Positions 8,251 through 19,631 of a DNA stretch of 64,000 nt are shown here, in pieces. The stretch is from assembly GCA_016788905.1 (NCBI GenBank), contig JAEURZ010000001.1, forward strand, positions 54,944-118,943, in the 5' to 3' direction. The translations under genes and the position numbers were made by a program. The first letter of the stretch is position 1. Each line of letters begins with the position of its first letter. Below the pieces are notes generated by a model, which had not been told where the DNA came from, made no database searches, and saw nothing but the letters and a program-made list of their open reading frames with translations. Source of the DNA: Elusimicrobiota bacterium (GTDB lineage: Bacteria > Elusimicrobiota > Elusimicrobia > FEN-1173).

Positions 8251-10077
8251 TCATTCGGTGGCTTTTTTGGCGACCTCTTCGGCAATTTCTGAGGCGCCGC
8301 CCAACACTTCACGAGCGGTGGTCTGTCCCTCCAAAACCTTTTGAAATCCGTCCGTGAGAATGGTCCGCATTTTTTGTGGGGATTGGTTCACCGCCGCGTC
8401 ACGAATCGAATCGGCCGTCATCTCTTTCAACATGCCAAGACGAACCGTATCGTCCACCACCAAAAGCTCGTGAATTCCAAGCCGCCCTTTAAACCCCGAT
8501 CCATTGCAGGTTCGGCATCCCGCCCCCTGGAAAAGTTGTGCGTCTGGGGGGAGTGTGACGTGATTGGTTTTAAAAATGGCGATTTCATCGACTGTCGGGG
8601 CCCGCGGCGTACGGCAATCGGGGCAAATGCGGCGACAAAGCCGCTGAGCCAAAACGCACTTGAGCGTGCTCGCCACCATGAACGCGGGGATGCCCATATC
8701 CACCAACCGCGTCACAGTGGAGGAAGCATCGTTGGTATGGATCGTTGAAAACACCAGGTGTCCCGTCATGGCCGCTTCCATGGCGATATGCGCGGTTTCC
8801 TGATCCCGGATTTCACCAACCATGATCACATCGGGGTCCAAACGAAGGAAGGAGCGAAGAGCCGTGGCGAAATCAAAACATTTGTCCTCGCCCAATTTCA
8901 AATCGGGGTTCACTTGAACTTGAACGATCCCATCCAGATTGTATTCAACGGGATTTTCAGCGGTCAATATTTTGATGTCCGGCCTGTTAATGTGGTTAAG
9001 GGCCGCATACAACGTGGTCGACTTCCCCGACCCGGTGGGCCCACACACGAGAACAATTCCGAAATTCTTTTTTCCTCCCACACCGGCCATCAAAGCCAAA
9101 AAACGATCCAAAGTGTCAGGGAAAAAACCGAGTTTCTTAATGTCCACTTGAACAGCTTTCCGATCCAAAATCCGCATGACAACAGATTCCCCATACACCG
9201 TGGGCACGATCTCCACACGAAATTCGATGGGATTCCCTTTGGCCATCACTTGGATCCGGCCCGATTGGGGAATCCTCCGTTCGGTAATATTCATAGAGTT
9301 GGTCATGATCTTGATCTTCGCGATTACGGCGCTCCGGTATGTCCAAGGGATTTGGAAATTGGCAGGTTTTAAAAATCCGTCCACTCGAAACCGAACCAAC
9401 ACGCGGGAATTCCGCCCCGCGGGATCCTCAAAAGGCTCGATGTGAATATCCGATGATTTTTGACCCAGCGCAGAAAGAATAATGCCGTTCACGATTTTTT
9501 CAACTTCAGGCGCGGAGGCGTCCACTTCGGTCACATCCGTTTTTTCCTGCACCCGTTCCAACGTGCCATCCACATCGGGGATGACCGCGTCCGTTACGGA
9601 CTTAAGCAGTTCCGCTCCCTGCCCACTTCCGGAAATCCCGTAGACCTTATCCAGTTCATGAAAAATATCTTCGGGCATGGCCAGGTAACGCTGAACTTCC
9701 AACCCCGTCTTAATATGAATATCCTCGGACACCATGAAATCCCGGGGATCGGCCATGGCCAGAAGGAGGACCTGGTCCTCCTTTGCGAAGGGAATGACCA
9801 TATGTTTTCGCGTCGTGGCCTCAGATAAGAGGCGAACGACCTCCGGATCAATTTCCATTTCCGCAAGGTCCACCGCCTTGGTCCGCCACTCCCGAGAAAG
9901 GACCTGAAGAACATCCACCTTGTCGGCCCACTTCTTATCGATAATAATTTGTTGAATGGGGCGGCTCGTTTGGGACGCTTCTTTCTCCGCCAGCGCCATG
10001 TTTTCGGAGGAAATAAGCCGCGCTTCCAATAGGATTTCTTGGGCGGTTTTACGTCCGCTGGGAAGGCGTGGGATCAT
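8251..10077 (-). CDS. pilB: Type IV pilus / type II secretion assembly ATPase (PilB/GspE)
   Basis: 608 residues in the PilB order. An N-terminal MshEN/T2SSE-N region (about 1-150) precedes the secretion ATPase. Walker A is GPTGSGKSTT near residue 347. The Asp box and Walker B follow in LRLDPDVIMVGEIRD near 415, then the His box TGHLVFSTIHTND. A tetracysteine zinc element (CRRICPDC near 480, CRTCNGSGFKGR near 523) is characteristic of GspE/PilB. It powers pilin polymerisation or pseudopilus extension on the cytoplasmic face of the inner membrane. No other pilus genes adjoin it in this window, so pilus versus T2SS use cannot be decided. The ATG at 10077 has no clear Shine-Dalgarno. Confidence 0.93.
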   Translation of the reverse strand: MIPRLPSGRKTAQEILLEARLISSENMALAEKEASQTSRPIQQIIIDKKWADKVDVLQVLSREWRTKAVDLAEMEIDPEVVRLLSEATTRKHMVIPFAKEDQVLLLAMADPRDFMVSEDIHIKTGLEVQRYLAMPEDIFHELDKVYGISGSGQGAELLKSVTDAVIPDVDGTLERVQEKTDVTEVDASAPEVEKIVNGIILSALGQKSSDIHIEPFEDPAGRNSRVLVRFRVDGFLKPANFQIPWTYRSAVIAKIKIMTNSMNITERRIPQSGRIQVMAKGNPIEFRVEIVPTVYGESVVMRILDRKAVQVDIKKLGFFPDTLDRFLALMAGVGGKKNFGIVLVCGPTGSGKSTTLYAALNHINRPDIKILTAENPVEYNLDGIVQVQVNPDLKLGEDKCFDFATALRSFLRLDPDVIMVGEIRDQETAHIAMEAAMTGHLVFSTIHTNDASSTVTRLVDMGIPAFMVASTLKCVLAQRLCRRICPDCRTPRAPTVDEIAIFKTNHVTLPPDAQLFQGAGCRTCNGSGFKGRLGIHELLVVDDTVRLGMLKEMTADSIRDAAVNQSPQKMRTILTDGFQKVLEGQTTAREVLGGASEIAEEVAKKATE

Positions 10078-10176
10078 GGCAGATCCGGGAAGGGGAAAAA
10101 CAAGGATTTTTCGGACCGGATCCGGGAACAGGGTGTCAGGGAAGAGAGCGACTTGACCAGGGATTCCATTACCAAC

Positions 10177-10205
10177 TATTTACATCCAGAACACAAATTT
10201 GTCCA
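10177..10205 (-). promoter_or_regulatory. Candidate promoter ahead of pilB
   Basis: On the minus strand TGGACA (10200-10205) and TAAATA (10177-10182) are separated by 17 bases, in the gap between the small membrane protein and pilB. The -10 match is poor. Confidence 0.3.
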
Positions 10206-10210
10206 GTGGT

Positions 10211-10750
10211 TTATGCCTCACGGGAGAAAAAAACGGCCCCAACGGCCCCCACCGCGGCCCACCAGGCCCATGCCGCCAAGAGACCGGATCGGTCCCGGGA
10301 TCGATCGGCATGGAGGATTTGACTGTTCCGAACCCAAACCAACATCCCGGATCGACGACCGTCTACCCAAAGAGGCGCCCAGAAAACCCAGGAATCAGAG
10401 GAAAGGGACTTATCGGAAGGCTCAGAAAGAGAAGGAAGGACAGGAAGAGAAACAGGATCACCTTGGGTTTCCAACGGCTGGCCTTGTTCGTTGAGGAGAA
10501 CGGCCGCTCGCGTATCCATCTCTCCCGCGAAACGGCGGAGAAGCCGGGAACGCCGGGGAAGATCCGATCCGGCTTCCGCCAATCGTTCGGCCCACACCTG
10601 GGCCAATCGCCGCCCTTCTCGGCGGAAACACTCCCCGCGAGAAGAAACAAGCGACCCGTGGATAGAGAACAAAATTCCCCCCACCCACACCACGGAAAGG
10701 GTGTAGGTCCCCCACACCCACCTCCGACTCCGCCTCCCGCTTGATTCCAT
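10211..10750 (-). CDS. Two-TM membrane protein with extracytoplasmic domain, unknown
   Basis: A 179-residue protein not recognised as a named family. A cationic N-terminus (SSGRRSRRW) leads into one transmembrane segment (about 13-33). A soluble stretch of about 110 residues follows, and a second hydrophobic segment (LLAAWAWWAAVGAVGAVFF) ends it. This is the layout of the sensor half of a two-component kinase without HAMP or kinase domains. The gene stops directly after the second TM, with no kinase reading frame following, so it is either a stand-alone small membrane protein or a truncated sensor. It sits between pyrG (23 bases upstream) and pilB, all on one strand. Confidence 0.6.
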   Translation of the reverse strand: MESSGRRSRRWVWGTYTLSVVWVGGILFSIHGSLVSSRGECFRREGRRLAQVWAERLAEAGSDLPRRSRLLRRFAGEMDTRAAVLLNEQGQPLETQGDPVSLPVLPSLSEPSDKSLSSDSWVFWAPLWVDGRRSGMLVWVRNSQILHADRSRDRSGLLAAWAWWAAVGAVGAVFFSREA

Positions 10751-10773
10751 TTCCCACCCCAGGTTGAAAGCCG

Positions 10774-13141
<2,368 letters not shown>

Positions 13142-13145
<4 letters not shown>

Positions 13146-14128
13146 GAGACTCCCTTGGTTTTCAGCGCGGAAAGGAGTTCCCGGGGGCTCACCGTCGCGG
13201 TCCCCAACTTGGCCACCACAACACCTGCCGCCACATTGGCCAAACGCGCGGCTTCCCCCAAGGGAACACCCGCGGCGAGGGCCAGACTCAAGGTGGCGAT
13301 CACGGTATCCCCCGCGCCGGTCACATCGAAGACTTCCCGTGCCTGGGACGGGATATGGAGAGGCGGCTTTTTCTCCCGATAAAGACTCATGCCCCGTTCA
13401 CTGCGGGTGATCAGAACAGAATGACATCGAAGCCGTCGCAGGATCCGATGTCCCAACGCGTCCACATCGGAATCACTCTGGGGAGGAAGGCCCCGAACCC
13501 CCTCCGTGGCTTCTTTCAGATTGGGGGTGATGCAATCGACCCCTCGGTAACGCAGAAAATGTTCGATTTTGGGATCCACCGTAACCAGCTTGCCTTGGCG
13601 GTGCGCCCACCCAAGAACGTTTTTTAAAAGACGGGCGCTCACCATCCCTTTCCCATAATCCGATAGGACGACCCCCTTCGAAGGGGACAACCGGTCCCGA
13701 ACACTGGACAACAAACGATCCACAAGAGCGTGGGGAAAGGGGGCTCGGTTTTCCCGGTCAAAGCGAACCACCTGTTGATGACCCGCCAAAACACGGGTTT
13801 TTATAATGGTGGGGCGGGACGGGTCCCTGACGATTCCAGAAACATCCACCCCCCTCTCCCTGAGAGAGGAGAGGAGACGCTCTCCGTCGGAATCGTCACC
13901 CACCAGGGACACCAGAATGGGGTGGCCGCCCAGGGCGGCGATGTTGGCCGCCACATTTCCTGCTCCACCGGGCATGAATTCCTCATGATGGACATCCACC
14001 ACGGGAACGGGCGCCTCAGGGGAAAGACGGCTCACCGCCCCGCGAATGTAACGGTCCACCATAAGGTCGCCCACCACAAGGACGGGCAACCCGGGGAAGG
14101 ATCGTACGCGCGTCGCGAGATCGATCAT
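13142..14128 (-). CDS. hldE: D-glycero-beta-D-manno-heptose-7-phosphate kinase (HldE domain 1 only)
   Basis: A 328-residue PfkB-family kinase. VVGDLMVDRYIRGAVSRLSPEAP and the GGAGNVAANIAALGG motif are those of RfaE/HldE domain 1, and the C-terminal DVTGAGDTVIAT carries the catalytic aspartate of the DTxGAGD motif. Bifunctional HldE of E. coli has an added cytidylyl-type (ADP-heptose) domain. Here the protein stops after the kinase, so the adenylyltransferase (HldC type) should be encoded elsewhere. It supplies ADP-heptose for the GT9 heptosyltransferase-like genes of the neighbouring LPS block. It overlaps kdsB and the upstream membrane-protein gene by four bases each. Confidence 0.92.
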
Positions 14129-14754
14129 GCCGCGGGAGTCAACTCCAGAGCGCGGGTGCGCTGGCGATAGAGGTGAGCAATGGCCAAATACGTGACGATC
14201 ATTGTGACGAACACCCCCACCAACAACGCCAACATTCCCAAAAGGTTCAGACCAATGGCGAGGAGAGAAAAAAGGAAGAGATCCATTTTCACCCCCTGGG
14301 TTAAGCGTTTACTCTCTTGAAGCGCTTCAATGGGCCCGAGCGACTTTTCAATCATCACGTATCCATAAAACATAAACATGAGTCCAAGGATTATTCCTGG
14401 GACAACCAACAACAGGGTTCCCAACGCGGTGATCACCCCGTAAAGAAGGGTCGCCAGAACGTAAAACCAGAATTTGTTTTGCGGCCGCCAGAGATCCGCG
14501 TATTCCACAGGCTTACTGTCAATCAGTTTCAAGGAAATCCCCAATGCATTAAAGGTGAGATACCAGCTGAACACATTAAACCCGATTCCGATAATGACAT
14601 TAAGCATTTGGGATTCCATCTTCTCTCCCAGAAAAGCGCGAAGTCCCCCCAGCAGCAAGAAGGTCGCCATAAACGCCAGCAAGAGTGGAAATCGGCTTTT
14701 GGTAATGTTCCAACCGGTCGAAAGAGCATCACGAAATGAGAGTTCGTAAGTCAC
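14125..14754 (-). CDS. Multi-pass membrane protein, DUF975-like
   Basis: 209 residues, mostly hydrophobic, with about four or five transmembrane segments: around residues 25-40, 52-72, 95-130 (a long hydrophobic stretch) and 155-195. The pattern FRDALSTGWNITKSRFPLLLAF at the N-terminus, with a central LLLVVPGIILGLMFMFYGYVMIEK, resembles DUF975/YciC-type inner-membrane proteins of unknown function. The start is GTG at 14754 with GAGGAGG upstream. The stop overlaps hldE by four bases, so it probably leads the operon through pyrG. Confidence 0.75.
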   Translation of the reverse strand: MTYELSFRDALSTGWNITKSRFPLLLAFMATFLLLGGLRAFLGEKMESQMLNVIIGIGFNVFSWYLTFNALGISLKLIDSKPVEYADLWRPQNKFWFYVLATLLYGVITALGTLLLVVPGIILGLMFMFYGYVMIEKSLGPIEALQESKRLTQGVKMDLFLFSLLAIGLNLLGMLALLVGVFVTMIVTYLAIAHLYRQRTRALELTPAA

Positions 14755-14800
14755 AGGAAGAGCCTCCTCTGAGGATCAAACAATTGAAGCGAATGGGCGG

Positions 14801-14806
14801 ATTATA
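14801..14806 (-). promoter_or_regulatory. Probable -10 box for the 14754-to-10774 operon
   Basis: A perfect TATAAT on the minus strand (context TTTTAGTATAATCC) lies 46 bases before the GTG start at 14754, in the 67-base gap after the DUF3108 gene. The -35 region is poor. Confidence 0.5.
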
Positions 14807-14821
14807 CTAAAACAAATCTCG

Positions 14822-15685
14822 TTAACGGGCGCCCATCTCGGGAGAGGGCGGGGCGATGGATTCTACAGAGGGATCAGGAACCGGTCCGGGTCGAAACTCC
14901 GTCATCTCCGCATCAAAAGCGCCCACCATCACCCGGGAGCGGAGGAGAACGGGAATATGGGGGGGATCCACGGTGACCCAAACTTCCAAGCGTCCACTGG
15001 CTTGGAAAATTCCGTCCCCAGCCAGGACGGGTTCCAGGTGAAAGCAGTCGAACGTCCCGGCCGGCACCTTTATTTGTTCACGCGCCCGAACATGAACGGA
15101 CAGGGGCCAGGTGGTGGCCCCTGAATTAGCGTCCATTGTGAAATCTTTCCCCACTTCCAGAGGCCGGGTTCGGATGTAATACAAACTGGAAAGGACGTCA
15201 TGGACGAAAGGGGGGATGGCCCCCTCCTGAACCGATTCGTTCCCCTTGCGCCACTTTTTGTAGAGGAAACGACGGCCGGGATGATCGTAGGTCGTTTCCA
15301 CCCGGCGCGTGTAGCGCCCCTCACGAATGTCCTGGCGAAATTGAAGGGAACAGAGACTCTCCGCGTCGATCCACGACTCATTCGTGTCGCGAACTTTAAA
15401 AACGACATCCATCCCCTTGTTGGTTTTGGCTTCGGACAGGATCCGGTAGGTCGGCCGGCCCGCCACCGTTTCAGTGGAGACAACCTCGAGCGTGGCAAAA
15501 CCGGCGGGAATAAGACCGTATTTAATGATGTAGCGAATGGATTCCCCCACGGCAAAAGGGGGGACAGGTTCCTCCCTCCATTGAAACACAAAGGAAGGGG
15601 ACGTGGACACAACGATCCCCTCCCCGTGGGCCATGGGGATAAACCCCAAAAACAAAAACGCAACGGCCCAACGGGAAGGCGTCAC
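14822..15685 (-). CDS. DUF3108 exported protein
   Basis: The start is taken as GTG at 15685. It overlaps the upstream stop by four bases (GTGA) and puts a normal signal peptide at the N-terminus (SRWAVAFLFLGFIPMAHGEG). The frame is open upstream to 15733. The mature part of about 260 residues has GESIRYIIKYGLIPAGFATLEV, the segment RRFLYKKWRKG, and VPAGTFDCFHLEPV, which match DUF3108, a lipocalin-like beta-barrel family of the periplasm with no assigned reaction. It is the second gene of a pair with the ICMT-like methyltransferase. Confidence 0.8.
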   Translation of the reverse strand: MTPSRWAVAFLFLGFIPMAHGEGIVVSTSPSFVFQWREEPVPPFAVGESIRYIIKYGLIPAGFATLEVVSTETVAGRPTYRILSEAKTNKGMDVVFKVRDTNESWIDAESLCSLQFRQDIREGRYTRRVETTYDHPGRRFLYKKWRKGNESVQEGAIPPFVHDVLSSLYYIRTRPLEVGKDFTMDANSGATTWPLSVHVRAREQIKVPAGTFDCFHLEPVLAGDGIFQASGRLEVWVTVDPPHIPVLLRSRVMVGAFDAEMTEFRPGPVPDPSVESIAPPSPEMGAR

Positions 15686-16233
15686 AATCCAGCGATTCCC
15701 TTCAAAACAATGACGGCGGTTCCGGCTGCCCATCCCACCGCCGCGTTGTACTCCTTATTTTTGAGGTAACGAGACCATTGGAACCGGTCCGCGTTTTCGC
15801 GACGGAAGGGATGAAGGCTCGGAAGGAAACGCCGGTTTCGCCCCGTAAAAGTTCGCCACGCATCGCCAAAATGCTTTTCCAGGGATTGCTCCTCCACGAT
15901 AATTCGCTGGGGATAAATCCAGCCGAAGAGGAACAGGAAGACCCCCCAAAGGATGACACTGGCTGTGGGGACCACGCCGGTGCCCGCCACACAAAACCCC
16001 ACGGCCATGAAGAAACTTCCCGTGTAAAGAGGATGCCGGACCCAGGCATAAGGACCGTCTTGAGCCAAACGTTTTCCTTTCTCCAAATAGCCCGCCGCCC
16101 ACCCCCGGAGCAACAGACCAAGGAGTGCGATCAAGAGCCCCCCCACCGCCCTCGGCCAATGATCCACATGGGACAAGAAAAGGAAAACAATCCCCGCAAT
16201 GAAACCTAAAAACACACGCCACCGTGCGATCAC
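15682..16233 (-). CDS. Isoprenylcysteine/phospholipid methyltransferase-like membrane protein
   Basis: About 183 residues from the GTG at 16233, chosen because GAGG lies eight bases upstream; an earlier GTG at 16263 lacks one. Three or four transmembrane segments lie in the first 120 residues. The cofactor region GPYAWVRHPLYTGSFF and the later EEQSLEKHFGDAWRTF are the two conserved blocks of the ICMT/PEMT superfamily. Bacterial members methylate lipids or unknown small substrates using S-adenosylmethionine; the substrate is unknown. It overlaps the DUF3108 gene. Confidence 0.85.
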   Translation of the reverse strand: MIARWRVFLGFIAGIVFLFLSHVDHWPRAVGGLLIALLGLLLRGWAAGYLEKGKRLAQDGPYAWVRHPLYTGSFFMAVGFCVAGTGVVPTASVILWGVFLFLFGWIYPQRIIVEEQSLEKHFGDAWRTFTGRNRRFLPSLHPFRRENADRFQWSRYLKNKEYNAAVGWAAGTAVIVLKGIAGL

Positions 16234-16372
16234 GTTTGTTACCTCACTTTTTATTATTTTCACAACGGATCTGGCCTAAGACCATCCACGCCACGATCCT
16301 ATTTCCCCAACACCAAAGCGTTCCCACCACGAAAGAGAAAGACATCCCCTCTCCATCTATCGAAAACAAAAG

Positions 16373-16667
16373 CGCTTAACCCGGAATCCCCAGTTGAGCG
16401 CGAGGACCGGCCAGGCTCAGAGAGCCTGGCACCTGAGGCGGCAGAGCCGCTGATGCGAGACGAAAAAAGCGGTCTTTTTTACGAACAAAAAAGTGCAGGT
16501 CGTAGGCCGCTCCCACGCGGGCCAATCCCCCTTGGCATTCCTGGCTAGCGCCGTCACACTTCCGCTCGCGCGGTCGCGGGGACTACGGACAAACTTTTTT
16601 TGGGAAGGAAAAAGGCCCGATTTTTTTGTCGAATCCCGTGATTCAACTGGGGATTTTGGGTTAAGCG
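16373..16667. repeat. 295-bp element bounded by 25-bp inverted repeats
   Basis: 16373-16397 and 16643-16667 are inverted copies of one 25-base sequence matching at 23 positions. Between them lie a perfect 9-bp hairpin with a 3-base AGA loop (16410-16430), a 5-bp hairpin again with an AGA loop (16438-16450) and an A/T-rich 7-bp hairpin (16463-16480). The element fills most of the 452-base gap between lpxL and the methyltransferase gene. No target-site duplication, protein gene or known RNA is recognised. It could be a MITE-like mobile remnant, or a structured RNA closed by a long terminal stem. The rest of the gap (16264-16372, 16668-16715) shows nothing further. Confidence 0.6.
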
Positions 16668-16715
16668 ACCAGCGGTTCCCCTTGTAAAAGGACGATCCAA
16701 AGAGTGGTGTCTCGC

Positions 16716-17597
16716 TCACGGTTTCCACCGATCGTGAATCCAGAGCCATTGCATGGGCCGTTCGCGAATCCATCCTTCCAGCACTGCCGTCATCTGCCGC
16801 GTCACAGCGTCCACCCGTTCCGGGGTGGAAGGACCTGGTTCAATGGGAAGCGGAGGATTCATCTCCACTGTCAATCGGCCTTTTTCACGCCAGCTCCGAA
16901 CCGGAAGAATCGGACATCCCAGGCGAAGGGCCACCAAGGCTGGCAATCCCGTGGTGTGCGCGGGACGGCCGAAAAAAGGCACTTGCAAACCTCCCGCGGT
17001 GATGCGTTGATCGAAAAGCAGCCCCAGGAGCCCCCCGGATGACAGGTGTCGGAACGATTCACGCACCGCATTTTTATGCATCAAGACCTCGCACCCGGAC
17101 CGTTTCCGAAGAGCGGTAATCCAGTCGTTCACAAAAGGGTTCTTCATGCGCCGGGCAATCACCGCGGTGGGAAACCCAGCGCGAGCCGTCGCCCAGGACG
17201 TGTATTCCCAATTTCCCAGGTGACCCGTAAAGAGGACGACCCCTTTCCCTTGGGCGTGAGCCGCCCGCAAATGCTCAGCGCCCACCACCCGAACCTCTCG
17301 ATCAAATTCTGCCGTTGAAAGAACCCCCAGCCGGGCAAACTCCCACACGCTGGCCCCCAACTCAGACCAGACCCCACGGGTCCAGGCCTGAATGATTTCC
17401 GGCTTTTGTTCAGGAAAAGCCGCCCGCAGATTGGTGGCCGCCACCTGGGTTCGACGCGAAGAAAGGAACCCCACCCCACGGCCTAAAGCGCGCCCCATGG
17501 TGTTCCCAGGAAAATAGGGAAGGCGACCCATTACCCCATAGAGAAACCGGAGCGCCAGGTATTCTATGAAAAAACGGATTCGATCCACGGGTTCCAT
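16716..17597 (-). CDS. lpxL: Lipid A biosynthesis lauroyl acyltransferase-type enzyme
   Basis: 293 residues, the normal LpxL/HtrB size. The catalytic H(X4)E motif is in FTGHLGNWEYTSW near residue 125, and the C-terminal MQWLWIHDRWKP is the family signature. One N-terminal hydrophobic segment anchors it in the inner membrane. It transfers a secondary acyl chain to KDO-lipid IVA. It is the last gene of the long LPS run, overlapping lpxK by 34 bases. Confidence 0.93.
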   Translation of the reverse strand: MEPVDRIRFFIEYLALRFLYGVMGRLPYFPGNTMGRALGRGVGFLSSRRTQVAATNLRAAFPEQKPEIIQAWTRGVWSELGASVWEFARLGVLSTAEFDREVRVVGAEHLRAAHAQGKGVVLFTGHLGNWEYTSWATARAGFPTAVIARRMKNPFVNDWITALRKRSGCEVLMHKNAVRESFRHLSSGGLLGLLFDQRITAGGLQVPFFGRPAHTTGLPALVALRLGCPILPVRSWREKGRLTVEMNPPLPIEPGPSTPERVDAVTRQMTAVLEGWIRERPMQWLWIHDRWKP

Positions 17598-18628
17598 CCC
17601 TCCTCAAGACATTCCCACTCCAACCGGGCCACGATCGCCGGAAACAATTCGGGAAGACGTTCCCGGTCCTTTTCTGTGACGACAACACGACGCTCTTCCC
17701 GACGGGCTCTTTCCAAAACGCCCGCGCACTCCCGGGAGGAAAAAACATGGTGGTCCCCATACCGTTGTCCCTGAACAGAAGCCCCGAAACGGACCAAAGC
17801 CGATTCAAAAGAAGCGGGGTCCCCCAATCCGGACAAGGCCAAAAGCCGCTGGTTCTGAAGTTGTACGGAAGGGATCTCCTTCCCCGTTAAATTTTCCCAA
17901 AACGTCAAGCGCCCCTTCACCGCCACACTGGCAAGACCCCTTCCCCGAAGGTGGGCTTGAAGCGCCCCCAAACGATCGGTCGAAAGGCCCTCCGCCCGAG
18001 TGAGAAAAATCCCGTGAGCTCGTTTCAACGCCTCCGGTTTCTCCCGCCAGGGTCCCGCGGGAAGAAGCGGAGTGGGCCACTCCTCCAAGAAAACGCTCGA
18101 GGCTAATTTCGCGTCCAGGCAAACCAGGTCCCGATCCCGAAACATTCGATGATGTTGAAACCCATCATCCATCACCAGACAATCCACATCAAATTCTTCC
18201 CAGGCCCGCCGGCACGCTTGGGCCCGATCCGAACCAACAGCCACGGACACCCCCGACCGGCGCGCTAAAAAACGCGGCTCATCCCCGATCTTCTCCACCC
18301 CTGGGACCGTCTCCCCTCGATTCGGAACAAGAACCACCGGCGTTCTGTCCCTCCGGCCATACCCCCGGCTCACCACGGCCGGACGGTGCCCCCGTTTTTT
18401 AAGCTCTTCCAAGAGCCACACCACACCCGGTGTTTTGCCGGACCCCCCCACGGTCAGATTCCCCACGCAAAAAACCGGGACGGGAACTCGAACGGTTTCA
18501 AAAATCCCCCGGGCGTAGGCCGCCTCCCGAACACGGGCCATTCCCTGAAAAAGGAACGCCGGCCCACCCATCAAAACCCGCCACAAAACACCCCCCGCGC
18601 CGCGCGGGGGTGGAAAGGAGAAAGACAC
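17564..18628 (-). CDS. lpxK: Tetraacyldisaccharide 4'-kinase
   Basis: The start is taken as GTG at 18628, one base after the stop of the preceding GT9 gene. This gives 354 residues, close to typical LpxK; the frame is open upstream to 18757 but would overlap GT9. The Walker A loop VGNLTVGGSGKTP (near residue 57), SRGYGRR, GDEPRFLARR and VMDDGFQHHRM are diagnostic LpxK blocks. It phosphorylates the 4' position of the lipid A disaccharide at the inner membrane. It is followed by lpxL in the same operon. Confidence 0.93.
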   Translation of the reverse strand: MSFSFPPPRGAGGVLWRVLMGGPAFLFQGMARVREAAYARGIFETVRVPVPVFCVGNLTVGGSGKTPGVVWLLEELKKRGHRPAVVSRGYGRRDRTPVVLVPNRGETVPGVEKIGDEPRFLARRSGVSVAVGSDRAQACRRAWEEFDVDCLVMDDGFQHHRMFRDRDLVCLDAKLASSVFLEEWPTPLLPAGPWREKPEALKRAHGIFLTRAEGLSTDRLGALQAHLRGRGLASVAVKGRLTFWENLTGKEIPSVQLQNQRLLALSGLGDPASFESALVRFGASVQGQRYGDHHVFSSRECAGVLERARREERRVVVTEKDRERLPELFPAIVARLEWECLEEGWNPWIESVFS

Positions 18629-18629
18629 G

Positions 18630-19631
18630 TTACACGTCTCGGGCCGCCCCAAGGACGGCTTCGGTTTCTTGAACCACCCGGTCGGGGGAAACCCATTCCA
18701 TACATTCGTGGCCGAACGGGCAGCGGTCCCGGTTACAGACCAAACAGGCCAATCCATCGGCTTGGACGTAGCGGTGGGGTGGTTGACGGGGGTTCCAGGA
18801 CACCGGCGATGTCGGGCCGTAGACTGTTACCGTAGGTGTCCCCACCGACACCGCCAGATGCATCAACCCCGAATCGTTCGTCACCGCCACATGACAACGG
18901 GACAACACCGCCGCCGCCCGGTGGAGGGTTCCCGCAGGAAGGATCGAAACACGGGATGAAAATTTTCGCGCTAGGACTTCAAGATAAGCCCGTTCGTCGC
19001 TTCCCCCCACTAAAACGATGGATCGCCCGGGCCTTAAAAGAAGGCGACGAATGGTTTCCTGAAACTTCTCAGCGGGCCATTGACGAATTTGGTGCCGATG
19101 CTTGGGCATGACCGCCACACGTTCCGTGGCCTTGTCCAACTCGGACGTGGTCCACCAGTCGCGCAAGTCGTCCAACTCCGTTTCTCGGACGGGAAGACGA
19201 GGAAGCTTCACGTCAGGGACCGATAATCCCAACCGCCGAAGGAGCGCAAATTTATTTTGAACCGCGTAGACGTCTCCGGTCGGACGGGGCACCGGATGGG
19301 TATAAACGAGACTCCAAAACGGAACGACAAACCCCACACGAACGGGGGCACCGCTCAACCACGTCATCTGGGCGGTGCGGGGGTTGTTCATAAAATCCAA
19401 GACCCAATCATAACGGCGACCACGTAGTTCACGAACCCAATGCAGAAATTTACTCTTTTCAAAAACCAGGCGCTCCGTGAGACCCGGGTAATTATCCAAA
19501 ATCGGAGCGGCCGCGGGTTCCACCAAAAAATCTATTTGGGCATCGGGAAACCTGTGGCGCAGAACGTCAATCGCTGGGGTGGTCACAATCACATCCCCTA
19601 TTCGCCGCAATTGGATCACCAGGATCTTCAT
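18630..19631 (-). CDS. GT9 heptosyltransferase-like LPS core transferase
   Basis: 333 residues. MKILVIQLRRIGDVIVTTPAI at the start, and VTNDSGLMHLAVSVGTPTVTVYGPTSP near residue 245, are the two signatures of glycosyltransferase family 9 (WaaC/WaaF/WaaQ). The C-terminal CLVCNRDRCPFGHECM is a cysteine-rich tail found in many GT9 proteins. It likely adds a heptose or related sugar to the inner core. A second GT9 gene lies at 23.4-24.4 kb. Acceptor order cannot be told. The ATG at 19631 directly follows the deacetylase stop. Confidence 0.9.
   Translation of the reverse strand: MKILVIQLRRIGDVIVTTPAIDVLRHRFPDAQIDFLVEPAAAPILDNYPGLTERLVFEKSKFLHWVRELRGRRYDWVLDFMNNPRTAQMTWLSGAPVRVGFVVPFWSLVYTHPVPRPTGDVYAVQNKFALLRRLGLSVPDVKLPRLPVRETELDDLRDWWTTSELDKATERVAVMPKHRHQIRQWPAEKFQETIRRLLLRPGRSIVLVGGSDERAYLEVLARKFSSRVSILPAGTLHRAAAVLSRCHVAVTNDSGLMHLAVSVGTPTVTVYGPTSPVSWNPRQPPHRYVQADGLACLVCNRDRCPFGHECMEWVSPDRVVQETEAVLGAARDV

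Noticed and set aside
8181..8312. N-terminal extension of the glycerol-3-phosphate dehydrogenase
   Set aside because: It overlaps pilB and precedes the FAD-binding motif by more than 50 residues. The ATG at 8180 gives the normal N-terminus.
16373..16667. tmRNA, 6S RNA or RNase P RNA in the inverted-repeat element
   Set aside because: None of the conserved core sequences of these RNAs could be found on either strand, only generic stems.
16417..16773. 118-codon minus-strand ORF across the inverted-repeat element and the lpxL 3' end
   Set aside because: It overlaps lpxL, crosses the repeat arm and has low-complexity composition. No start signal.
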